Positions 1 through 8,371 of a stretch of 64,000 nucleotides of DNA are shown here, in pieces. Source of the DNA: SB11 sp943370295 (GTDB lineage: Bacteria; Bacteroidota; Bacteroidia; UBA8524); contig CALRQL020000001.1 of NCBI GenBank assembly GCA_943370295.1, forward strand, positions 62,001 through 126,000, given 5' to 3'. Numbering within the stretch: position 1 is the stretch's first letter; each line of letters begins with the position of its first letter. The notes beneath the pieces were generated by a model that had not been told where the DNA came from, searched no databases, and saw nothing but the letters and a program-made list of their open reading frames with translations. The position numbers and the translations under genes were made by a program.

Positions 1-542
1 CGCTTAATCACCTTAGTCATTTCCACTCCGTCGCGCATAATTTTCAGCTTCACTTCAGTTTCAGGTTGCCCTTTCAAAAACTTGCTCACTCCGTCAACAT
101 TCAAGCCCTTCAAGCTTTTGCCGTCGGCTTCCAACAAAATATCACCTGCACGTAAATCACTTTTAGCAGCGGCATATCCTTCATAGGGTTCGCTAATAGC
201 TACATAATCCCCTTTTTTAACAATCATAGAGCCAATACCGCCGTATTGCCCTGTGATTTGGAAACGATAGTCTTCAATTTCGCTCTCACTGATAAAATTG
301 GTGTAAGGGTCAAGCGAGTTCAGCATCGCGTCAATGCCTTCGCGCATCAATTTGCTGGGCTCCACTTCATCCACATAATAGGTATTCACCTCTTTGTACA
401 AAGTGGTGTAAATGTCGATGTTCTTTGAAATTTCAAAGTAGTCATCGGCACTCTTAAAGGCAGCAAAGCCAAGCCCTGTAACAGTTAGGGCAATCAAAAT
501 CCCTTTGCGGCGGTTTCTAAAAAATGTGCTTACTCGTTTCAT
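1..542 (-). CDS. C-terminal processing protease (S41 family), N-terminal part
   Basis: Partial gene; the 3' end lies beyond the left edge, and 180 N-terminal residues are visible. After MKRVSTFFRNRRKG comes one hydrophobic segment (about residues 13-29), a signal anchor or signal peptide, so the protease should act in the periplasm. Residues about 30-80 resemble the helical N-terminal region of Ctp/Prc proteases (DAMLNSLDPYTNFIS). From about residue 85 a PDZ domain follows (GGIGSMIVKKGDYV, RAGDILLEADGKSLKGL), which in this family recognises substrate C-termini. The Ser-Lys catalytic domain is not in the window, so activity cannot be judged. It is the last visible gene of the rpmH-rnpA-yidD operon, 130 bp after yidD. 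Family assignment is firm; the substrate is unknown. Confidence 0.88.
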   Translation of the reverse strand, partial: MKRVSTFFRNRRKGILIALTVTGLGFAAFKSADDYFEISKNIDIYTTLYKEVNTYYVDEVEPSKLMREGIDAMLNSLDPYTNFISESEIEDYRFQITGQYGGIGSMIVKKGDYVAISEPYEGYAAAKSDLRAGDILLEADGKSLKGLNVDGVSKFLKGQPETEVKLKIMRDGVEMTKVIK

Positions 543-672
543 ACAATGGTATCGGTTTTTGGGCAATCCGTTATTTGTAATTAGTGCTACCCTTGGGTAG
601 CCATATCATCTCTCGTTAAGTTATACAATTAGCTATGTAACTATTAATACCAAAAACGTTGCAATAAGTAAA

Positions 673-906
673 TTATTTCAACGGGTGGTAACCGTGTCCG
701 CCCCACCATGGGTTGCAACTTAGTATGCGTTTTGCAGCCAGCCAACCGCCTTTTAAGGGACCGTATTTTTTTAATGCCTGTATTGCATATACTGAACACG
801 TGGGTGTATAGCGGCACGTGGGCGGCAACAATGGCGATAACAGCCATTGGTACAGCTTAACCAGTAATATAAGCGGGGCACTAAGAGTTATTTTCAGCCA
901 CTGCAT
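673..906 (-). CDS. yidD: Membrane protein insertion efficiency factor YidD
   Basis: Small protein of 77 residues, typical for YidD. The hallmark cysteine-rich motif CRYTPTCSVYA is at residues 31-41, followed by KKYGPLKGGWLAAKRI and the terminal NPWWGGHGYHP. An amphipathic or hydrophobic N-terminal helix (MQWLKITLSAPLILLVKLYQ) precedes it. YidD assists insertion of membrane proteins together with YidC. I chose the ATG at 906 because it gives the family's length and overlaps rnpA by only 26 bp; a longer reading frame opens at 960 but its extra 18 residues look unlike YidD. It lies in the conserved order rpmH-rnpA-yidD. Confidence 0.93.
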   Translation of the reverse strand: MQWLKITLSAPLILLVKLYQWLLSPLLPPTCRYTPTCSVYAIQALKKYGPLKGGWLAAKRILSCNPWWGGHGYHPLK

Positions 907-1291
907 GGGCAAACTTTTTAAACAAGGGAACCAGCTTTTGTTCAAGTAATTCGGAGGCAATATGTTCCTTCCCTACATACCCAATCAAAAAGCAGGCCTG
1001 TTGCTTATTCGAAGTTAAAGAATCGTATAGAATAGATTTGTTTTTTCGATAAATCTCCCGCAATTGCCTTTTAATCCTGTTTCGGTCGTGGGCTTTTTTA
1101 AAATTGCGTTTGGGCACGCTAATTAATACCTGTGCGGGAACTTCCTCACGCATGGGCGCGATGAGGTACACAAATTTTACCGGGTACAAAAAAAAAGAAC
1201 CCGTTGGTTCACTGTACAAACGGGCAATGTGTTTTTTCGACCCAAGTCGTTCGGTTTTATGGAACGTTTGGTTTGCCAAAACAAAAGGCAA
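881..1291 (-). CDS. rnpA: Ribonuclease P protein component
   Basis: 136 residues. This is the protein subunit of RNase P, which aids the catalytic RNA in removing 5' leaders from precursor tRNAs. The RNP signature around residues 67-78 (AHDRNRIKRQLRE) is clear, preceded by the strand VLISVPKRNFKKA that forms part of the RNA-binding cleft. Length is slightly above the usual 110-125 because of an extended C-terminus (KFAHAVAENNS). It sits 27 bp after rpmH and overlaps yidD, so the three are probably translated from one mRNA. Confidence 0.95.
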   Translation of the reverse strand: MPFVLANQTFHKTERLGSKKHIARLYSEPTGSFFLYPVKFVYLIAPMREEVPAQVLISVPKRNFKKAHDRNRIKRQLREIYRKNKSILYDSLTSNKQQACFLIGYVGKEHIASELLEQKLVPLFKKFAHAVAENNS

Positions 1292-1318
1292 TATAAATGA
1301 AAAAGGCTTAACGGGGGG

Positions 1319-1483
1319 TTAAGCCTTATGTCTTTTCTCGTCAGACACGGTAAGTCTTTTCCTACCTCTTGCCCTACGCCTTGCCAGAGTCTTGCGACCA
1401 TTCTTGGTTGCCATTCTTTCTCTGAATCCGTGTTTATTTCTTCTCTTCCTTACAGAAGGCTGGTATGTTCTTTTCTGGGCCAT
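1319..1483 (-). CDS. rpmH: 50S ribosomal protein L34
   Basis: 54 residues starting MAQKRTYQPSVRKRRNKHG and continuing with FRERMATKNGRKTLARRRA, which matches the L34 core almost residue for residue; the tail LTVSDEKRHKA is a short lineage-specific extension. L34 is a basic protein of the large ribosomal subunit. The ATG at 1483 lies 25 bp downstream of a TATCTTTG -7 box on the same strand, and the gene heads the rpmH-rnpA-yidD operon. It was found by reading the reverse strand directly. Confidence 0.96.
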   Translation of the reverse strand: MAQKRTYQPSVRKRRNKHGFRERMATKNGRKTLARRRARGRKRLTVSDEKRHKA

Positions 1484-1507
1484 GTCAGTCTAATTTTTAA
1501 AGGACGG

Positions 1508-1538
1508 CAAAGATAGCAAAAAACTAAACCAATACAAA
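1508..1538 (-). promoter_or_regulatory. Promoter of the rpmH operon
   Basis: On the minus strand a TTTG -33 box (1538-1535) is followed after 19 bp by TATCTTTG (1515-1508), an exact match to the Bacteroidota TAnnTTTG -7 consensus. The rpmH start codon lies 25 bp further downstream, so the leader is short. Transcription start not tested. Confidence 0.8.
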
Positions 1539-1571
1539 TAAATTAATTAGCAACGATTTTTTGTCTTGTGG

Positions 1572-1579
1572 TATCTTTG
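1572..1579 (+). promoter_or_regulatory. Probable -7 box for the T9SS-sorted protein gene
   Basis: TATCTTTG matches TAnnTTTG exactly and lies 40 bp upstream of the ATG at 1620. I see no good -33 TTTG at the usual 17-19 bp spacing, so strength is uncertain. It faces away from the divergent rpmH promoter about 60 bp to the left. Confidence 0.55.
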
Positions 1580-1619
1580 TGCAAAGATAGATGCCAACCA
1601 CCCTAAATCAAAACCTGTG

Positions 1620-3107
1620 ATGAAAAGAGTTATACCCGCTTTGCTTTTAGTTATTGGGATTGCGACGGCTGCCAGTGCGCAGCTTACAAAAAACTTTTCG
1701 ATTGTATCGGTGGCTAACAACGCTACGGTAAATTTAGAGGGTGATAAAGAAACCAAACTTTACCTTACTTGGACCAATGCTGATTTGAAGCAGCCGGGTA
1801 CGGTTATAAGATACTCTGTGCAATTGGACACCCCCGGTGGAGATTTCAGCAATCCGGTATTGATTATCGGTTCTACTTGCTGTGCCAGTTTTTTTGACGA
1901 TTCAACGATCAATATTAAGTACGGTTATCTGGCCGGTGAGTTGGAGGCTGCTATAAAAAGTAAACTGCAAAAAACATTCAAGATTGGCGAAACGGCTACT
2001 TTTGATTGGATTGTGATGGTGAATGCAACAGGGTCCAATGCAACGTATGAAAACCGTCAAACAACGTCGCAGCGCATAACTTTCAACAGGGGACAGTTTG
2101 GTAGTGAGTATGTTCCCGTAAAACTTGCGATGCCGTTGGATAACTCAAGCTTTTTTGTTGAAGACAATGCCTCGATAAATTTAAAGTTCCAATGGAACAA
2201 GGCGTATTGTCCCGCCGGTTGTGCGTCCCCACAATATTACATACAATTTGATAATATGAGCGGTGATTTTAGCACACCCTTATACTCTTTTGCCATTCCG
2301 CAAAGTCCGTTTGATACGCTGTTTGATTTAAGGCAAGATATTCTTGCCCAAATGATGTATGACGATGGTATGCCCGTTAATACCCCCAAAACATACAAAT
2401 GGGCGGTTAAAGTAACAGGCAATAACGAAGAGTTCATAACCCCAAGTCGTCGTGTTAGTTTACAACGCGGCCTTATGCGCTACGAGCATATACCGTTTGG
2501 AACGGTATTCCCCATCGATAACTCAGTGTTTACCATAAGCGGCAAACAAACCGATACCATATTTTTTGCATGGAACCGCACCCGTTCAGGGTTTCCTGAC
2601 GCCGCTTCGTACACTATTTTGTTTGATACTGCTAAAACCGGTTTCAATTTTCAAAAGCCTGTTTTCCGACTTTCAACAGCTGTTGGAGATACTTCGTTAA
2701 AAGCAAAATACATTACCCTTCGCGACAGTTTGGATAAGAAGTACGGCAAAAACTGGAAAAACGTTAAGTTAAAATGGACTGTAGAAGCTGATATTATAGG
2801 GTACAAGTTTATGAGTGAGGATACGAATGACATCACTCTTTCAAGAGGATTCTTCAATAGCATAAGCTCAGGTGAAAATGAGCCTTCACTTATCAACATT
2901 TATCCCAATCCCGCATCATCAACAGTCACCATAACCCATTCTTTTGGTATCTCTTCAGTAAGTGTATTTGATTTAACAGGTAGGCAAATATTGGTTTCGG
3001 ATAGTGAAACCCTTGCAATAAGCGAGTTGGAAAATGGTGTATATATGGTACTTGCACTCGACAAAAACGGTGTATCTTTGCCCCCCCAACGCTTTTTAAA
3101 GCAGTAG
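1620..3107 (+). CDS. Exported protein with SusE-like repeats and T9SS C-terminal sorting domain
   Basis: 495 residues from the ATG at 1620. A clean signal peptide (MKRVIPALLLVIGIATAASAQ) shows that this start is right; the longer frame from 1566 adds 18 residues before it and crosses the probable promoter region. Three repeated units of about 130 residues follow, each with a pattern like W...Y.IQFD...GDFS.P, resembling SusE/SusF-type glycan-binding modules. The C-terminus has the type A sorting signature (INIYPNPASSTVTI ... VSVFDLTGRQI ... LENGVYMV), which directs proteins through the type IX secretion system to the cell surface. The ligand is unknown. The gene is 25 bp upstream of asd but functionally unrelated to it. 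Confidence 0.85.
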   Translation: MKRVIPALLLVIGIATAASAQLTKNFSIVSVANNATVNLEGDKETKLYLTWTNADLKQPGTVIRYSVQLDTPGGDFSNPVLIIGSTCCASFFDDSTINIKYGYLAGELEAAIKSKLQKTFKIGETATFDWIVMVNATGSNATYENRQTTSQRITFNRGQFGSEYVPVKLAMPLDNSSFFVEDNASINLKFQWNKAYCPAGCASPQYYIQFDNMSGDFSTPLYSFAIPQSPFDTLFDLRQDILAQMMYDDGMPVNTPKTYKWAVKVTGNNEEFITPSRRVSLQRGLMRYEHIPFGTVFPIDNSVFTISGKQTDTIFFAWNRTRSGFPDAASYTILFDTAKTGFNFQKPVFRLSTAVGDTSLKAKYITLRDSLDKKYGKNWKNVKLKWTVEADIIGYKFMSEDTNDITLSRGFFNSISSGENEPSLINIYPNPASSTVTITHSFGISSVSVFDLTGRQILVSDSETLAISELENGVYMVLALDKNGVSLPPQRFLKQ

Positions 3108-3132
3108 GAGTAAAAGTATCGTATTTAATAAA

Positions 3133-4128
3133 ATGAAAGTAGCCTTAGTGGGAGCCACCGGATTAGTTGGTGGTATTATGCTGAAAGTTTTGGAAGAAGA
3201 GAACTTTCCTGTTAGCGAGTTGTATCCGGTAGCCTCTGAGAAATCAGTAGGAAAAACAGTTGAATTTAAAGGTAAGAAAGTTACAATCATAAGTGCTGAT
3301 GAGGCCATCGGTAAGCATCCTGACATTGCCTTGTTTTCTGCCGGCGGAACCACTTCTCTTGAGTTAGCCCCTAAGTTTGCCGAGGTAGGAACTGTGGTAA
3401 TTGATAACAGCAGTGCTTGGCGCATGGATCCTACAAAGAAACTTATCGTGCCTGAAATCAACGGCCACACAATCACCCTAGAAGATAAAATTATTGCAAA
3501 CCCCAATTGTTCAACCATTCAAATGGTAATGGCATTGGCACCCCTGCATAAAAAATATACAATAAAACGCCTTGTTGTGTCTACCTACCAATCAGTAACG
3601 GGAACAGGGCAAAAAGCAGTTGCACAACTAATAAATGAACGCAAAGGTATAGAAGGTGAAATGGCCTATAAATATCCGATTGATATGAATTGCATTCCGC
3701 ATTGCGATGTGTTTTTAGATAACGGATACACCAAGGAAGAAATGAAGATGGTGCATGAAACACGTAAGATTTTAGGCGATAATAACATTAAAGTAACAGC
3801 AACTGCGGTTCGTGTTCCCGTTGTTGGGGGACATTCCGAAGCGATAAACATTGAGTTTGAAAAACCCTACGAGATTGGAGATGTGTTTTCTATTTTGAAA
3901 AACACACAGGGAGTTGAAGTTGTAGACGATGTGCAAAATTTTAAGTACCCTATGCCTATGTTGGCAGCCAACCGCAATGAAGTATTAGTAGGTAGGTTGC
4001 GTAGAGACGAATCGGTTGAAAACGGTTTAAACATGTGGGTGGTAGCCGATAATTTGCGAAAAGGAGCAGCAACCAACGCACTGCAAATAGCGCAATTGGT
4101 ATCTCAATTAAAAAGCACGGTTAATTAA
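3133..4128 (+). CDS. asd: Aspartate-semialdehyde dehydrogenase
   Basis: 331 residues, the usual family length. It makes aspartate semialdehyde from aspartyl phosphate using NADPH, feeding lysine, threonine, methionine and diaminopimelate synthesis. The N-terminal Rossmann motif is VGATGLVGG (residues 6-14). The catalytic cysteine is C126 in NPNCSTIQ and the catalytic histidine is H234 in RVPVVGGHSEA. Another hallmark, DNSSAWRMD, is at about residues 91-99. The ATG at 3133 begins the first beta strand directly. Assignment is firm. Confidence 0.97.
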   Translation: MKVALVGATGLVGGIMLKVLEEENFPVSELYPVASEKSVGKTVEFKGKKVTIISADEAIGKHPDIALFSAGGTTSLELAPKFAEVGTVVIDNSSAWRMDPTKKLIVPEINGHTITLEDKIIANPNCSTIQMVMALAPLHKKYTIKRLVVSTYQSVTGTGQKAVAQLINERKGIEGEMAYKYPIDMNCIPHCDVFLDNGYTKEEMKMVHETRKILGDNNIKVTATAVRVPVVGGHSEAINIEFEKPYEIGDVFSILKNTQGVEVVDDVQNFKYPMPMLAANRNEVLVGRLRRDESVENGLNMWVVADNLRKGAATNALQIAQLVSQLKSTVN

Positions 4129-4163
4129 CCTTTAGTTTACTTATCGTATTATTACAAAACGTC

Positions 4164-4171
4164 TATATTTG
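4164..4171 (+). promoter_or_regulatory. Probable -7 box at the head of the polysaccharide locus
   Basis: TATATTTG matches TAnnTTTG exactly in the 178 bp gap between asd and the export genes. No clear -33 box is visible at normal spacing. If used, it leaves an AT-rich leader of about 130 bp before the ATG at 4307, where I see no convincing hairpin or riboswitch. Confidence 0.5.
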
Positions 4172-4306
4172 CCAAAACTTAAAAAAAGAAATTTTTTAAC
4201 AGTGCTAAGTATGGTATTTGAAGAAAATTTGCGGCTACCCTAAAAAACAACTTAAAAGTATTTAACCTACGTACCGCTTTAATATAAAAGTAACCAGCCA
4301 TAATTT

Positions 4307-5125
4307 ATGATTAACAGCCGCAGCAGCAAAAGTTTAGCCATTGTAATACTTATATTCTCGTGTCTTTTTCTTGGGTCTTGTATCACCAATAAAAAAATAC
4401 TCTACCTACAAGAATTAGACAGTAATACTAATTACACCGATACTGTAAAGTATAACCGTAATCAATATCGATTGCAGGTAAATGATATCATAAATATTGA
4501 GGTAAAGACCCGTAATACTGAATTTGCCGCTTTGTTTGGTAATAGCAGTTTAGCAGGTGCAGGAGGCTTAGGTAATATTGCCGGTGGTGGCGGAGGTGAT
4601 TTGTTTTATACTGTTGGTTATACAATTAGTGATTCAGGCTCAATCAATTTTCCATTTTTAGGCAAAGTTGATATTGCAGGCCTTACAATCAATGAGGTAT
4701 CAGAAAAGCTTGAGAAAGAGCTACGCGTGTTTCAGGTAGATGCCTTAGCGATAGTTCGCCTGGGTGGTTTACGTTTTACATTACTGGGTGAATTTAACAG
4801 GCCCGGAAAGTATGTTATACTTCAAAATCAAGTTACGATTTATGAGGCAATAGCTACAGGTGGAGATTTGAAAGAGATTGCTCGCAGAGATAAAGTAGTA
4901 TTAGTTCGCCAATATCCTGATGGGGCTCGTATACACTACATAAACGTACTTGATAAGAACTTAATCAACTCGCCTTATTATTTTTTACAACCGAATGATT
5001 TGTTGTACGTAGAGCCACTTAAGCGGAGGGCTTACGGGATTGGTGTAAACGGTTTACAAACCCTTTCCACAGCACTCTCGGTTATTTCAACTGCTTTACT
5101 GCTGATAAATTACTTTAATCGCTAA
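4307..5125 (+). CDS. Wza-like polysaccharide export lipoprotein
   Basis: 272 residues. The N-terminus is a lipoprotein signal with lipobox LGSC (Cys25), so the protein should be anchored in the outer membrane. It is followed by a polysaccharide-export (Poly_export) domain (about residues 50-150, including YRLQVNDIINIEV and SGSINFPFLGKVDIAGLTI) and an SLBB-type domain (FTLLGEFNRPGKYVILQNQVTI...ATGGDL, about 155-245). A hydrophobic C-terminal helix (TALSVISTALLLI) ends the protein, as in Bacteroidota Wza relatives. It probably forms the outer-membrane channel for the glycan made by the downstream genes and pairs with the Wzc-like kinase 24 bp further on. Confidence 0.92.
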   Translation: MINSRSSKSLAIVILIFSCLFLGSCITNKKILYLQELDSNTNYTDTVKYNRNQYRLQVNDIINIEVKTRNTEFAALFGNSSLAGAGGLGNIAGGGGGDLFYTVGYTISDSGSINFPFLGKVDIAGLTINEVSEKLEKELRVFQVDALAIVRLGGLRFTLLGEFNRPGKYVILQNQVTIYEAIATGGDLKEIARRDKVVLVRQYPDGARIHYINVLDKNLINSPYYFLQPNDLLYVEPLKRRAYGIGVNGLQTLSTALSVISTALLLINYFNR

Positions 5126-5149
5126 CCTGAAAAACAGCCCCAATAGTAA

Positions 5150-7636
5150 ATGAATATCCCATCACCCAATACGGATAATAACATATTAAGACCAGCCGAC
5201 ATTGTTGCCAATCAAGGATTTGATGTAAAAAAATTCTTGTACACATACATTTTACCGGTACTGCCTTTCATTGTTCTTAGTGCATTAGTAGGTCTTTTTG
5301 CAGCATTCTTAATAAACCGATATACCAAACCTGTGTATTCGGTGCAAGGAACCATGCTTTTGCAGGAAGATAAAAACCAAAACGGTTTAGGAGTAGGTAT
5401 TCAGGCGCTGCTTTTTTCGGATTCAAGGCTCATTTTCGAGAACTCAATATTGATGTTGAAATCGTATGCATTAAACGAGAAGGCATTAGAAGGAACGGAT
5501 TTTAACATTAGCTATTTCAGTGTTGGACGCGCAGTATCAAACGAAGTATACGGATCAGAATGTCCGTTGATGGTTGAGTTTGATACCGGTCATGCACAGT
5601 TAGTAAGTGCTTCTTTTGTTTTACAAAGCATTGATGATAATAGCTATTCAATTACCTACGAAAACTCTGGTATTAGCTTTAATATTAATACACAGCAACC
5701 AGTATTAGTAAAAGGCTGTACAACACCATCGGGCAACTATAAATATGATACTTGGGTAGAAACTCCATGTACAAAGTTTAGGGTTAGGCGCTCTGGTATG
5801 CCATTTTCAAAAGGCAATAAGCTTCGTGTGATACTTCGTAAAAACGAAGAAGTTATTAAACAAGTGCAGATGGCCCTAAAGTTCGAGCCACTCGCAAAAG
5901 GTTCCGCGGGTGTTAGTATTTCGATGAAGGGCAATAGCCGTGAAAAAATGAAAGCATACATAAACCGTTTACAAGATGTGTTTATGAGCGCGGGACTAGA
6001 AGAGAAAAACAAAATTATATACAATGCGATACAGTTTATAGAAACTCAATTAGGCACTATCAGCGATTCGTTGCAATTGGTAGAAGATAATTTGGAAGAT
6101 TTTAGGGTAAACCGTAACGCAATTGACCTCTCTGCACAAGGTAGCTTGATGTTGAATAGGTTGGATGCTATACTAACTGAGAAATCTACAACCCAGCTTC
6201 AGCAAAGTTATTTAAAGTACCTTATTGATTATCTGGGGCAGAATGACTTTACAAAAGACTTGATAGCCCCCTCGCTAATGGGGATTAACGATAACTTTTT
6301 GCAAGGTAGAGTAGGTGAGCTAGCCAAATTTCAAACTGATTTTAAGAGGGAAACCAGCAAGGGTAGCAGCAAAGAAAGCCCGATTTTTAAAGAAAGACTT
6401 AGAGAGCTAGAACAATTTGGTGCTGTATTGCTGGAGTCGGCAAAAAATTTATTAAAAACAACCAACTTAACTGCCGATGATATAGCAAGAAGACTGAATG
6501 CCCTTCAAGAAGAAATTAATTTACTGCCTGGAAAAGAGCGTGAGTTTTTTAAAATCGAACGTAAGTTTAAAGTAAACGAAAATATTTACAATTTTTTGCT
6601 GCAACGCCGTGCAGAGTTGGGTATTTTAAAAGCTTCGTCTCGTGCCGATAATAAAATTATTGATAGAGCAAGTGTTAAAGCTAAGATAAGCCCCCAAGAA
6701 GGTAATAACTATTTGATAGGCGGTATTGTAGCGGCCTTAATTCCTATAATCATAGTGCTAATACTGGAGTATTTTAATGATAAGATACGTAGCACAAACG
6801 ATTTAAAACAACTTACATCTATACCAATGATTGGTGGTATAGGCCATAGCGATAAAGAAACAAACTTAGTAGTTTATGATAGCCCTAAGTCATCAATCAG
6901 CGAACGTTTCAGGGCTATACGTAGTAACCTGCAATTCATGGCAGGTGAAAAAGAAAAATATACAATACTTGTAACATCAAGCATAAGTGGGGAAGGTAAA
7001 ACCTTCTGTTCTACCAACATTGCAAGCATATTTGCAATTGGCCGTAAGAAAACAGTGCTGATGGGGCTTGACCTTCGTAAGCCTAAAATTTATAACGATT
7101 TTGGTCTTACCAACGAGCATGGGGTATCTACTTACGTTATTGGTCGGTCAACCAAAGAACAGATAATCCAGCACACTAAATACGATAACCTTGATTTTAT
7201 TGCTGCAGGCCCCACACCTCCAAATCCATCGGAGTTGCTGCTAAGTGAAAAGTTCAGAAACCTTGTATTAGAGTTACAACAGGAATACGATTGTATAGTA
7301 ATGGACACTCCTCCATTCGGCGTTGTTTCCGACGCTTTCGAATTGATGCGTTTCTCAGATTTGAACCTGTACGTTGTGCGTCAAAACTATACAATTAAGG
7401 AAATGGTAACGTTTGTTGACGGTTTGTACAAACAAAACCAAATTAAAAACCTTAGTCTTTTGATTAACGACGTGAAGGCCGGCGGAGGCTACGGCTATGG
7501 CTACGGCTATGGTTATGGCTACGGCTATGGTTACGGCTACGGATATGGCTACGGCTACGGATATGGCTACGGCTATTATGATGATGAGCCAACCAAGCGG
7601 AAGTCTTTACTACAACGACTTTTTAAACGGAAATAA
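5150..7636 (+). CDS. Wzc-like polysaccharide co-polymerase and tyrosine autokinase
   Basis: 828 residues. The N-terminal Wzz-type region has a transmembrane helix at about 38-63 (FIVLSALVGLFAAFLI), a long periplasmic part with coiled coils, and a second membrane helix near 525-545. The cytoplasmic BY-kinase domain follows: Walker A SGEGKT (Lys617), Walker A' VLMGLDLRKP, and Walker B CIVMDTPP. The first Asp of the usual A' motif is Gly here. The C-terminal tyrosine cluster is an extreme Tyr-Gly alternation, residues 781-810, with 16 Tyr, then a basic tail. In this family, phosphorylation of the tyrosine cluster controls polymer length and export. It sits directly after the Wza-like gene and ends at a strong terminator, so these two form an export operon. 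Confidence 0.93.
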   Translation: MNIPSPNTDNNILRPADIVANQGFDVKKFLYTYILPVLPFIVLSALVGLFAAFLINRYTKPVYSVQGTMLLQEDKNQNGLGVGIQALLFSDSRLIFENSILMLKSYALNEKALEGTDFNISYFSVGRAVSNEVYGSECPLMVEFDTGHAQLVSASFVLQSIDDNSYSITYENSGISFNINTQQPVLVKGCTTPSGNYKYDTWVETPCTKFRVRRSGMPFSKGNKLRVILRKNEEVIKQVQMALKFEPLAKGSAGVSISMKGNSREKMKAYINRLQDVFMSAGLEEKNKIIYNAIQFIETQLGTISDSLQLVEDNLEDFRVNRNAIDLSAQGSLMLNRLDAILTEKSTTQLQQSYLKYLIDYLGQNDFTKDLIAPSLMGINDNFLQGRVGELAKFQTDFKRETSKGSSKESPIFKERLRELEQFGAVLLESAKNLLKTTNLTADDIARRLNALQEEINLLPGKEREFFKIERKFKVNENIYNFLLQRRAELGILKASSRADNKIIDRASVKAKISPQEGNNYLIGGIVAALIPIIIVLILEYFNDKIRSTNDLKQLTSIPMIGGIGHSDKETNLVVYDSPKSSISERFRAIRSNLQFMAGEKEKYTILVTSSISGEGKTFCSTNIASIFAIGRKKTVLMGLDLRKPKIYNDFGLTNEHGVSTYVIGRSTKEQIIQHTKYDNLDFIAAGPTPPNPSELLLSEKFRNLVLELQQEYDCIVMDTPPFGVVSDAFELMRFSDLNLYVVRQNYTIKEMVTFVDGLYKQNQIKNLSLLINDVKAGGGYGYGYGYGYGYGYGYGYGYGYGYGYGYGYYDDEPTKRKSLLQRLFKRK
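7490..7579 (+). repeat. Imperfect Tyr-Gly codon repeat in the kinase tail
   Basis: About 15 six-base units of the type GGNTAY encode alternating Gly and Tyr with no break of frame. TAC and TAT, and GGC, GGT and GGA, alternate irregularly, so the DNA is less uniform than the protein. This may reflect selection at protein level, although unit gain and loss remains possible. Confidence 0.9.
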
Positions 7637-7643
7637 CTTATTT

Positions 7644-7672
7644 AAAATACCCCTTATAGGGGTATTTTTTTA
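7644..7672 (+). terminator. Rho-independent terminator after the Wzc-like gene
   Basis: A 10 bp perfect stem (AAAATACCCC pairing with GGGGTATTTT, loop TTATA) is followed by a run of T residues, 8 bp after the kinase stop codon. This separates the export pair from the biosynthetic genes. Confidence 0.88.
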
Positions 7673-7713
7673 GTTAATTGCATTATGTAAGCGCAGATAT
7701 TAATCCTAAGATA

Positions 7714-7743
7714 TTTGGAGTTTACATTTTTTTCTTAAATTTG
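7714..7743 (+). promoter_or_regulatory. Promoter of the biosynthetic operon
   Basis: TTTG at 7714-7717, an 18 bp spacer, then TAAATTTG at 7736-7743: both boxes match the Bacteroidota consensus with ideal spacing. It lies just after the terminator, with a leader of about 85 bp before the regulator gene. A short hairpin (AGTCC, loop AAATTG, GGACT, 7767-7782) lies in the leader. Confidence 0.8.
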
Positions 7744-7835
7744 AGTACTTTTTCTACTCATTCTTTAGTCCAAATTGGGACTGACGTGGCGAAGCTGTAT
7801 CTATCACTCGCTAATTACCAAAGGGTTATAACAAC

Positions 7836-8366
7836 GTGCTCGATACTTTAATATCATCAAAAACACGCATCAAACTGTTGTTAAAGTTTTTTTTAAACAC
7901 TACTAACAAAGCCCATTTAAGGGGTTTGGAAGCTGAGTTTGGAGAAAGCAGTAACGCTATACGCCAAGAACTTAACAGACTTGAAGTTGCGGGACTGCTT
8001 AACAGTGTTGTGCAGGGCAACAAAAAACTATTTAGTGCCAATACCAAGCATCCATTGTTCAAAGACATTAACAGTATTTTGTTTAAATACACCGGGCTTG
8101 ATAGGATTGTGGAGCAGGTGCTTGGCAAGCTAGGTGATTTGGAACGGGTTTATTTAGTAGGTGATTTGGGGCGAGGTGTTGATTCGCCAATTATTGACTT
8201 AATAATAGTTGGAAACATAAATAAAGAATTTCTTGCCCGGTTAACGGAAAAAGCAGAAGCAATAATTGATAAGAAACTTCGGTATGCTACCTTTACACCC
8301 GAGCAATTTAACGAACAAAAAGATAGGGTATTACCTGAAAATAATTTATTAATCTGGAATCAATAA
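7836..8366 (+). CDS. Winged-helix regulator with C-terminal nucleotidyltransferase-like domain
   Basis: 176 residues, GTG start. Residues about 1-75 form a winged helix-turn-helix of the ArsR type (HLRGLEAEFGESSNAIRQELNRLEVAGLL, then a wing with GNKKLFSANTKHPLF). The C-terminal half (VYLVGDLGRGVDSPIIDLIIVG) resembles the small nucleotidyltransferase (MNT-like) fold, which here may be a sensing or degenerate domain, because the usual GSxxxG...DxD active-site pattern is only partly kept. Such proteins recur at the head of Bacteroidota capsule and O-antigen clusters. It has its own promoter and lies 5 bp before the sugar dehydrogenase, so it probably regulates this locus. Target sites are unknown. 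Confidence 0.72.
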   Translation: MLDTLISSKTRIKLLLKFFLNTTNKAHLRGLEAEFGESSNAIRQELNRLEVAGLLNSVVQGNKKLFSANTKHPLFKDINSILFKYTGLDRIVEQVLGKLGDLERVYLVGDLGRGVDSPIIDLIIVGNINKEFLARLTEKAEAIIDKKLRYATFTPEQFNEQKDRVLPENNLLIWNQ

Positions 8367-8371
8367 CTCTT

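Noticed and set aside
246..428. Small plus-strand frame inside the protease gene
   Set aside because: Lies antisense in the PDZ-protease coding region and has no family features.
7490..7579. CRISPR or minisatellite array
   Set aside because: The six-base repeat is within a coding frame, has no spacers, and encodes a tyrosine cluster expected at this place.
7784..7799. ops/JUMPstart-like antitermination element (GTGGCGAAGCTGTA) in the leader before the regulator
   Set aside because: It shares only part of the GGCGGTAGC core with a gap, and no RfaH/UpxY-type gene is in the window.
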